From an uncultured Odoribacter sp. (GTDB lineage: Bacteria > Bacteroidota > Bacteroidia > Bacteroidales > Marinifilaceae), in assembly GCA_947176455.1 (NCBI GenBank), contig CAMWQQ010000010.1:1-19328 (forward strand): DNA of 19,328 nt, given 5' to 3'. Both the position numbers and the translations under genes were made by a program. Below, one piece after another: positions 13,543 to 19,328 of the stretch. The first letter of the stretch is position 1, and each line of letters starts with the position of its first letter. The notes beneath the pieces were generated by a model. It did not search any database, was not told the origin of the DNA, and saw nothing but the letters and a program-made list of their open reading frames with translations.

Positions 13543-15417
13543 ATGGCAGAAAAACAGAATTGTAAGCTTTTCAGTGAATTTGCGCCGAACACGATGCAAG
13601 AGTGGGTGGACAAAGTCACTGTCGACCTGAAAGGGGCGGATTTCAACAAAAAGCTTGTGTGGAGAACCAATGAGGGTTTCAACGTTCAGCCGATGTATCG
13701 GTTGGAGAACATGCAGGAACTGAAAAATTTAGATTGCCTGCCCGGTGAGTTTCCGTTTGTTCGCGGTAACAAGAAAGACAACAACGACTGGTATGTGCGT
13801 CAGGACATTGTTGTGGAGAATCTTGCCGAAGCAAACAAGAAAGCGCTGGATGTACTTAACCGTGGAGTCAATTCATTGGGTTTTGTGCTGGACGGATGCT
13901 GCGAGTACACCAAGGCTGACCTGGAAGTGTTGCTGAAGGACATTTGCCTGGAATGCGTGGAAATCAACTTCGTTGTCGGATGCAAGAAAGGCAGTCTGCT
14001 GGATGCCTTCAAGGCGGTAGTAGAAGCCAGAGGCATCGCTCCCGAAAAGATATACGGCGGTATCAATGTAGACCCGCTGACGGCTTTGACCCTGAAAGGA
14101 AAGACTTGTTGCGACAAGCCTTTTGAAACGGTGAAAGCCAATGCCGAGAAAATGGTAGCTTACCCGAACTTCAAGACGATTGAAGTGGGCGGTTACGTAT
14201 TCAACAATTCCGGTTCGTCTATCGTACAGGAATTGGGATTCTCACTGGCTGCCGGCGTGGAATATTTGGACAAGCTGACGGATGCAGGCATGAGCATCGA
14301 CGAGGTTACGCCGAAGATGCGCTTCCATTTCGCCACCGGTTCCAAATATTTTATGGAAATCGCCAAGTTGCGTGCAGCCCGTTACCTGTGGGCGCACATC
14401 GTGAAAGCTTACAAGCCTTCCTGCGACTGCAAGTGCAAGATGAATGTGCATGCCGAGACTTCCGAGTGGAACAAGACGGTTTATGACCCGAACGTGAACA
14501 TGTTGCGCACGCAGACCGAAACGATGTCGGCTGTGCTGGGCGGTGTGGATTCTTTCACCGTTCATCCGTTCGATTACGTGTACGAATGTCATCCGAGCGA
14601 ACTGGGTGAGCGTGTTGCCCGCAATCAGCAATTGCTGTTGAAGGAAGAGTCTCATTTCGGTAAAATCGTGGATGTTGCGGGAGGTTCTTATTATATCGAG
14701 GAATTGACGCAGAACATTGCCGAGGCGGCTTGGAAATTGTTCCTGGAAGTACAGGAGCAGGGCGGATATGTGGAGGCTTTGAAGAAAGGTTTCGTACAGG
14801 CTGCCGTGAAGGCTACCGCTCAGGCTCGTGACCTCGCCATTGCTCAGCGGAAAGAAAACTTCGTGGGTGTGAACCAGTTCCCGAATTTCAACGAGAAAAT
14901 CGAAAAAGACATCTGCGCTTGCGTACTGGAACCAGAAGACCAGACGGCAGAAGGCGCTACAATCGAGACGCTGAAGCCCTACCGGGGCACACAGGCTTTC
15001 GAGGCGTTGCGTTTGAAAACCGACAAATATGCCACTAAGAACGGTCGTCCGGTCGTATATATGTTCCCGATGGGAAATCTTGCCATGCGTAAGGCACGTG
15101 CCCAGTTTGCCTGCAACTTCTTCGCTTGCGCCGGTTTCGAGGTGAAAGACAACAACGGATTCAAGACCGTTGACGAAGGCGTGAAGGCTTGCTTGGAGAA
15201 CAAGGCCGCTATCGTGGTACTTTGCAGTTCCGATGAGGAATATGCAGGATTTGCTCCGGAGGCTTACGAAAAGCTGAAAGACAAAGCCATCGTGGTGGTT
15301 GCCGGTAATCCCGAAAGCCGTCCGGAACTGGAAGCCAAGGGATTGATGAACTATATCCACGTCAAGAACAACGTATTGGAAGAATTGAAAGCTTATCAGG
15401 CTAAGTTGGGCATTTAA
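13543..15417 (+). CDS. mutA: Methylmalonyl-CoA mutase small (beta) subunit
   Basis: A 624-aa non-catalytic subunit of the heterodimeric adenosylcobalamin-dependent methylmalonyl-CoA mutase, which interconverts succinyl-CoA and (R)-methylmalonyl-CoA in propionate formation and use. The N-terminal TIM-barrel domain shows FSEFAPNTMQEWVDKVTVDLKG at the start, then YLWAHIVKAY, SEWNKTVYDPNVNMLRTQTE and FTVHPFDYVYE, paralleling the large subunit. The C-terminal half keeps a cobalamin-binding-like fold (MFPMGNLAMRKARAQF, IVVLCSSDEEYAGFAPEA, VVVAGNPES) but lacks the DxHxxG cobalt-ligand motif, as expected of MutA. Length matches the family. It starts 42 nt after a -7 box and is followed after 13 bp by mutB, so the two form one transcription unit. 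Confidence 0.97.
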   Translation: MAEKQNCKLFSEFAPNTMQEWVDKVTVDLKGADFNKKLVWRTNEGFNVQPMYRLENMQELKNLDCLPGEFPFVRGNKKDNNDWYVRQDIVVENLAEANKKALDVLNRGVNSLGFVLDGCCEYTKADLEVLLKDICLECVEINFVVGCKKGSLLDAFKAVVEARGIAPEKIYGGINVDPLTALTLKGKTCCDKPFETVKANAEKMVAYPNFKTIEVGGYVFNNSGSSIVQELGFSLAAGVEYLDKLTDAGMSIDEVTPKMRFHFATGSKYFMEIAKLRAARYLWAHIVKAYKPSCDCKCKMNVHAETSEWNKTVYDPNVNMLRTQTETMSAVLGGVDSFTVHPFDYVYECHPSELGERVARNQQLLLKEESHFGKIVDVAGGSYYIEELTQNIAEAAWKLFLEVQEQGGYVEALKKGFVQAAVKATAQARDLAIAQRKENFVGVNQFPNFNEKIEKDICACVLEPEDQTAEGATIETLKPYRGTQAFEALRLKTDKYATKNGRPVVYMFPMGNLAMRKARAQFACNFFACAGFEVKDNNGFKTVDEGVKACLENKAAIVVLCSSDEEYAGFAPEAYEKLKDKAIVVVAGNPESRPELEAKGLMNYIHVKNNVLEELKAYQAKLGI

Positions 15418-15430
15418 AAAGTAATACAAG

Positions 15431-17587
15431 ATGAAACCGAATTTTAAAGATATAAATATTAAAGCGGCTGAAAAGGCTACCACCAATGCTGCGGAGTGGG
15501 AAAAAGCCAATCACATCGCTAAGAACTGGACGACTCCGGAGTTGATTCCGGTGAAACCGGTGTACACTGCAGAGGATTTGAAAGGTATGGAACATCTGGA
15601 CTATGTTGCCGGTATTCCTCCTTATCTGCGTGGACCGTATTCTGCCATGTATCCCCTGCGTCCCTGGACGATTCGTCAGTATGCAGGATTCTCTACGGCA
15701 GAAGAGTCAAATGCTTTCTATCGTCGTAACCTGGCTGCCGGACAGAAAGGTTTGTCCGTGGCTTTCGACTTGGCTACGCACCGCGGTTATGACTCCGATC
15801 ACCCGCGTGTAATCGGTGACGTGGGTAAAGCCGGTGTGGCTGTGGATTCCATTCTGGATATGAAGATTTTGTTCGACCAGATTCCGTTGGACAAGATGTC
15901 CGTTTCCATGACGATGAACGGTGCCGTGTTGCCGATTTTGGCATTCTACATCGTAGCCGGTCTGGAACAGGGAGCAACCCTCGACCAGTTGTCCGGTACG
16001 ATTCAGAATGATATTCTGAAAGAGTTTATGGTGCGTAATACGTACATCTACCCGCCGAAATTCTCCATGAAGATTATCGCCGATATTTTTGAGTACACTT
16101 CCAAGAATATGCCGAAGTTCAATTCAATCTCTATTTCCGGTTACCACATGCAGGAGGCAGGTGCTACCGCCGATATTGAATTGGCATATACGCTGGCTGA
16201 CGGTCTGGAATATCTGCGTGCCGGAGTGAATGCAGGTATGGATATTGATGCTTTCGCACCGCGTCTGTCGTTCTTCTGGGCTATCGGTATGAACCATTTC
16301 ATGGAAATCGCCAAGATGCGTGCCGGTCGTTTGTTGTGGGCGAAGATTGTTAAGCAGTTCAACCCGAAGAATCCGAAGTCCTTGGCTTTGCGTACACACT
16401 CCCAGACTTCCGGTTGGTCACTGACGGAGCAAGACCCGTTCAACAACGTGGGACGTACTTGTATCGAGGCAATGGGTGCCGCTTTGGGACATACTCAGTC
16501 GCTGCATACCAATGCGCTGGATGAGGCGATTGCGTTGCCGACGGATTTCTCTGCCCGTATTGCCCGTAATACACAGATTTATATCCAAGAAGAGTCTACG
16601 ATTTGCAAGGCCGTTGACCCGTGGGCTGGTTCCTACTATGTGGAAAGCCTGACTCAGGAATTGGTAGAGAAGGCATGGGCTCACATCCAGGAAATCGAAA
16701 AACTGGGTGGTATGGCTGCCGCTATCGAATCCGGTATTCCGAAGTTGCGTATCGAAGAGGCTGCCGCCCGTACACAGGCTCGCATTGACAGTGGCGAACA
16801 GACGATTGTCGGTACGAACAAATACCGTCTGGACAAGGAAGACCCGATTGATATTCTGGAAGTGGACAATACCGCTGTGCGTGAAGCGCAGATTGCCCGC
16901 TTGAAAGAGTTGAAGGCAAACCGGAACCAGGCAGAGGTGGATGCCGCATTGGATGCAATCACCAAATGTGTGGAAACGGGAGAGGGCAACTTGCTGGAAT
17001 TGGCGGTAGATGCTGCCAAGAAGCGTGCTTCTTTGGGAGAAATCTCTTACGCATGTGAAAAAATTGTAGGACGTTATAAAGCTGTTATCAGAACCGTGAG
17101 CGGAGTATATTCAAGCGTTGCCGGCGAGGATGCCGACTTCGAAAAAGCCAAGGCAATGACCGACGAGTTTGCCGAACTGACCGGACGTCGTCCGCGTATC
17201 ATGATTGCCAAAATGGGTCAGGACGGTCACGACCGCGGTGCCAAAGTGGTGGCAACCGGTTATGCCGACATGGGCTTCGACGTGGATATGGGACCGTTGT
17301 TCCAGACGCCGGAAGAAACTGCCAAGCAAGCCGTTGAAAACGACGTGCATGTGGTGGGCGTTTCCTCACTGGCTGCCGGACACAAGACGCTGGTACCCGC
17401 CGTTATCAACGAACTGAAAAAATTAGGTCGGGAAGACATCCTCGTGTATGTGGGCGGTGTGATTCCTCACCAGGATTATCAGTTCCTGTTCGATGCCGGT
17501 GCGATTGCCGTATTCGGTCCCGGTACGAAAGTATCGAAGAGCGCGATTCAGGTAATGGATATTCTTCTGCAATTGGCGAAGAAATAA
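15431..17587 (+). CDS. mutB: Methylmalonyl-CoA mutase large (alpha) subunit
   Basis: A 718-aa catalytic subunit. The substrate-binding barrel shows [49 protein letters not shown] and [20 protein letters not shown], all typical. The C-terminal B12 domain (about 585-718) has the cobalt-ligand motif DGHDRG (598-603, His600), [16 protein letters not shown] and VYVGGVIP. All catalytic landmarks are present and the length is usual. It lies 13 bp after mutA, and a strong terminator follows 20 nt after its stop. No meaB/argK-type chaperone gene or epimerase gene is linked within the window. Confidence 0.98.
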   Translation: MKPNFKDINIKAAEKATTNAAEWEKANHIAKNWTTPELIPVKPVYTAEDLKGMEHLDYVAGIPPYLRGPYSAMYPLRPWTIRQYAGFSTAEESNAFYRRNLAAGQKGLSVAFDLATHRGYDSDHPRVIGDVGKAGVAVDSILDMKILFDQIPLDKMSVSMTMNGAVLPILAFYIVAGLEQGATLDQLSGTIQNDILKEFMVRNTYIYPPKFSMKIIADIFEYTSKNMPKFNSISISGYHMQEAGATADIELAYTLADGLEYLRAGVNAGMDIDAFAPRLSFFWAIGMNHFMEIAKMRAGRLLWAKIVKQFNPKNPKSLALRTHSQTSGWSLTEQDPFNNVGRTCIEAMGAALGHTQSLHTNALDEAIALPTDFSARIARNTQIYIQEESTICKAVDPWAGSYYVESLTQELVEKAWAHIQEIEKLGGMAAAIESGIPKLRIEEAAARTQARIDSGEQTIVGTNKYRLDKEDPIDILEVDNTAVREAQIARLKELKANRNQAEVDAALDAITKCVETGEGNLLELAVDAAKKRASLGEISYACEKIVGRYKAVIRTVSGVYSSVAGEDADFEKAKAMTDEFAELTGRRPRIMIAKMGQDGHDRGAKVVATGYADMGFDVDMGPLFQTPEETAKQAVENDVHVVGVSSLAAGHKTLVPAVINELKKLGREDILVYVGGVIPHQDYQFLFDAGAIAVFGPGTKVSKSAIQVMDILLQLAKK

Positions 17588-17607
17588 ATAATGATCCAGT
17601 GATAGCG

Positions 17608-17644
17608 AAACGGCTGCCGAAAAACTCCGGCAGCCGTTTTTTTT
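17608..17644 (+). terminator. Rho-independent terminator of mutAB
   Basis: AAACGGCTGCCG (17608-17619), an 8-nt loop, CGGCAGCCGTTT (17628-17639), with an unbroken T-run 17637-17644. It is a textbook intrinsic terminator just after mutB. Confidence 0.95.
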
Positions 17645-17757
17645 ATGCGTTTCGCAGGCTTGTCCTTCTTCCCTTTCCGGAATTTCTTCCTCCGAAAGGG
17701 GAGAGGTGCGGCCGATGAATATCAAAAATGGCAGGAAATACCTGAGACTCGACATAC

Positions 17758-18792
17758 TTAACTTCCTAAATTGGCATCCTGATTGACGATTGTTTCCCAG
17801 TCGTTGAGGGTAATGGTGACGGATACGGAAGTTCCACTGAGTCCTTTTATGTTTGCCGTTACCGTATAGGAACCGTTTCTTGCGATAGAGCCATTTCCGT
17901 TTCCGGTGAGTTCAACGAGGTAGGCGACCGGCGTGGCTATTCCGTTGTAGGTATAGGTGCCGTAGAGAGTTAGCGTTACCCTGCTTCCGGCCTCCTGCGC
18001 TCCGTTTTCAAACAGATAGAATCGGTTTTGGTAATTGCTGTTGACGGTGGCGGCATTCGGAACCTGTTTTGCCAGGGTCAGTGTGCCTGCTGTTGTGGGC
18101 GGAGTGCCGGCAAAAAGAGAGGTGGTGCCTTGCGTCTTGCTGATAACGGCGGAGTCTATCGTAATGGTGCCGCCATATTTATTCCCGTTTCCGAAAACGG
18201 TGTTGTCAATGATGGTATTGACATCCAATTTGGCTGTAATTCGTTTGACGGAAACATTGATATCTTGGGTTTGGGTCAAATCGGTGCCTGTGGTTGCCGA
18301 AGTGTTGCCGGTCATAACAAAGCCTCCGCTTCGGTTGGGGGTGGTGGCAGCATCGTTGACACTGCTCCAGGGACCGTTATAACTGGCGATGTCGCTTTGG
18401 GTCAGGGCTTGCAAGGCGGTGAGATTGTTTGCCGCCACATCCCCGTCATTGAGGACGATATAATAATCGTAAGCCGTTGAAGCGGTCAGCCCCGGGACAG
18501 TGAATACGAGCGGCTGTGTGCTCAATGTGGATAATTCTGCGTTCGTTAGGTTCTTTTCAAAGACTTTATTTCCTGACTTGAAGATAAACAGTTTGCCGCT
18601 TTTTACCGCTTTCTCGGCGGTCGTGGCTTCGTTGGTTCCGAAAGCGCGGGTGGTAAATTGATCTGTGGAAACAAACGACAGGGCTATCTTCGTTTCTGTC
18701 AGATTCCTATAAATACCGGTTGTGTACTCTTCTTCACTGCATGCCCAGAAAAAGAGCAAGGCAATGACTGTGGTTGAAAATAATCTTTTCAT
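17758..18792 (-). CDS. FimA/Mfa1-type fimbrillin-like lipoprotein
   Basis: A 344-aa exported protein resembling the shaft subunits of Bacteroidales type V pili. The start is set at MKRLF (ATG 18792), since it gives a clean lipoprotein signal: MKRLFSTTVIALLFFWAC with the lipidated Cys18 followed by SEEE. FimA-type subunits are lipidated, then cut after an Arg by an Arg-specific protease before strand-exchange assembly; Arg49 (FTTR-AFGTNE) is well placed for this. The next part is typical (SGKLFIFKSGNKVFEKNLT, VFTVPGLTASTAYDYYIVLN, ITAKLDVN), and the C-terminus ends VSVTITLNDWETIVNQDANLGS split as the usual beta strand plus 'DW' motif. It is rich in Thr, Asn and Gly, as surface pilins are. It is convergent with mutB; no anchor or tip gene lies downstream on this strand before mutB. 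No exact TAnnTTTG box is seen upstream. Confidence 0.85.
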   Translation of the reverse strand: MKRLFSTTVIALLFFWACSEEEYTTGIYRNLTETKIALSFVSTDQFTTRAFGTNEATTAEKAVKSGKLFIFKSGNKVFEKNLTNAELSTLSTQPLVFTVPGLTASTAYDYYIVLNDGDVAANNLTALQALTQSDIASYNGPWSSVNDAATTPNRSGGFVMTGNTSATTGTDLTQTQDINVSVKRITAKLDVNTIIDNTVFGNGNKYGGTITIDSAVISKTQGTTSLFAGTPPTTAGTLTLAKQVPNAATVNSNYQNRFYLFENGAQEAGSRVTLTLYGTYTYNGIATPVAYLVELTGNGNGSIARNGSYTVTANIKGLSGTSVSVTITLNDWETIVNQDANLGS

Positions 18793-19212
18793 GTTTTTCT
18801 GGATTTGGTTTACACGAATTTTTACGTGGTGGGTGGAGGGGCTGTTCAAGGGGCAGGAAATAAAAAAACGGAAGATATAATAAAAATCCACGGACTCGGG
18901 AAACATTATTTAGATTCTATTGTATAAAGGAGTTTGGAAGGATTGCCTGTTGGGAGAGCGGTGTCGCTTGATGCCGTAACCGCATTGATGTTAAGCTGTT
19001 TGGCGTTATTTCTTTCGTTTTATGCGGTATTTCCGGGGATTCTTAGTAATTTTGTTCCCGGTAATATTGCGGTTAAATGGTTGTAATTCTTGTCATTAAA
19101 AACTATGCAATGACAAAAATCCGGTAATTTTACCAAGAAAATCGGCTACTTATTTTAACGTTAAATGGCTGATTGTTTTATGATTGAAGGACGATTCTTA
19201 TACTTACGTTAA
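18793..19212. other. Divergent intergenic region between fimbrillin and glutaminase
   Basis: No gene is recognisable. The right half holds three copies of TTAAATGG (19073-19080, 19161-19168, 19209-19216), two of them extended to ACGTTAAATGG, a hairpin (19086-19120) and a possible -7 box TAATTTTG (19047-19054) reading toward the glutaminase. The left half serves as the fimbrillin leader. Confidence 0.55.
19086..19120. repeat. Inverted repeat in glutaminase upstream region
   Basis: ATTCTTGTCATT (19086-19097) and AATGACAAAAAT (19109-19120) pair at 11 of 12 positions around an 11-nt loop. It could be an operator or a leader hairpin; the lack of GC pairs argues against a strong terminator. Confidence 0.55.
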
Positions 19213-19328
19213 ATGGAACACGATATGGATTACGAGCAGGTAATCGCTAAGATTTATGAAGAGGTGAAATCCTTTTGGGGGCAGGGGAAGGTGGCAGATT
19301 ATATTCCTGCCTTGGCGGAAGTCGAGCC
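19213..19328 (+). CDS. glsA: Glutaminase, N-terminal part (runs off window)
   Basis: Only the first 38 or so residues are present. MDYEQVIAKIYEEVKSFWGQ followed by GKVADYIPALAEVEP matches the conserved N-terminus of the serine-dependent glutaminase family (GQGKVADYIPALA), which hydrolyses glutamine to glutamate and ammonia in the cytoplasm. The ATG at 19213 is used; an in-frame ATG at 19225 is an equally possible start, and the ACGTTAAATGG repeat overlaps the first ATG. The catalytic Ser-Lys region lies beyond the window. Confidence 0.85.
   Translation, partial: MEHDMDYEQVIAKIYEEVKSFWGQGKVADYIPALAEVE

Noticed and set aside
14242..15510. 422-codon minus-strand open frame opposite mutA
   Set aside because: Fully antisense to mutA, which has clear family conservation; the translation resembles nothing.
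18028..18480. 150- and 115-codon plus-strand frames inside the fimbrillin gene
   Set aside because: Antisense to the lipoprotein gene, which has a signal peptide and a fimbrillin-like sequence; Gly/Val-rich shadow translations.
18793..19212. Invertible promoter controlling the fimbrillin gene
   Set aside because: The only clear inverted repeat (19086-19120) has an 11-nt loop, far too short to carry a promoter, and no invertase gene is in the window.

Overview
The window looks like chromosome of a gut-type Bacteroidales bacterium. The indicators are a GH92 mannosidase, a FimA/Mfa1-type lipoprotein, a heterodimeric methylmalonyl-CoA mutase (mutA-mutB), a DUF4143 ATPase, and -7 boxes of the Bacteroidetes form TAnnTTTG. 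The genus cannot be fixed from the sequence alone.

Layout: (1) 2-2206 is the 3' part of a GH92 gene that starts before the window. Its general-acid position carries Gln instead of Glu. (2) 2207-4326 is a scarred accessory stretch. It holds three tandem 33-bp repeats, an intact DUF4143 ATPase, a truncated KilA-N gene on the other strand, and a diverged 5'-only second copy of the ATPase (promoter, start and Walker A) that stops abruptly at about 4321. An orphan 3' coding fragment follows, ending at 4511. (3) 4675-12820 is an AT-richer, tightly packed five-gene operon: NERD nuclease fused to a methyltransferase, compact SF1 helicase, unrecognised 751-aa protein, DUF1848 protein with Cys cluster, and AlbA/Schlafen-like ATP-binding protein. 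Gaps are 8, 11, -11 and 2 bp. (4) 12821-13542 is non-coding or degenerate: 31-bp tandem repeats, the N-terminal remnant of an XRE-type regulator, a 28-bp palindrome, a hairpin, and the mutA leader. (5) 13543-17644 is mutA-mutB and a strong terminator. (6) 17758-18792 (minus strand) is a fimbrillin-like lipoprotein. (7) 19213 onward is the start of a glutaminase gene.

The five-gene operon is the most interesting part. It combines a PD-(D/E)XK-like nuclease domain, a SAM-dependent methyltransferase domain, a helicase, a putative metal-cluster protein and a Schlafen-like protein, and sits in a degraded accessory locus between housekeeping genes. By content and context it is a candidate anti-mobile-element (defence) system. 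That function is inference; nothing in the sequence proves it.

The mut operon supplies the succinyl-CoA/methylmalonyl-CoA interconversion of the propionate pathway and is unrelated to the island beside it.
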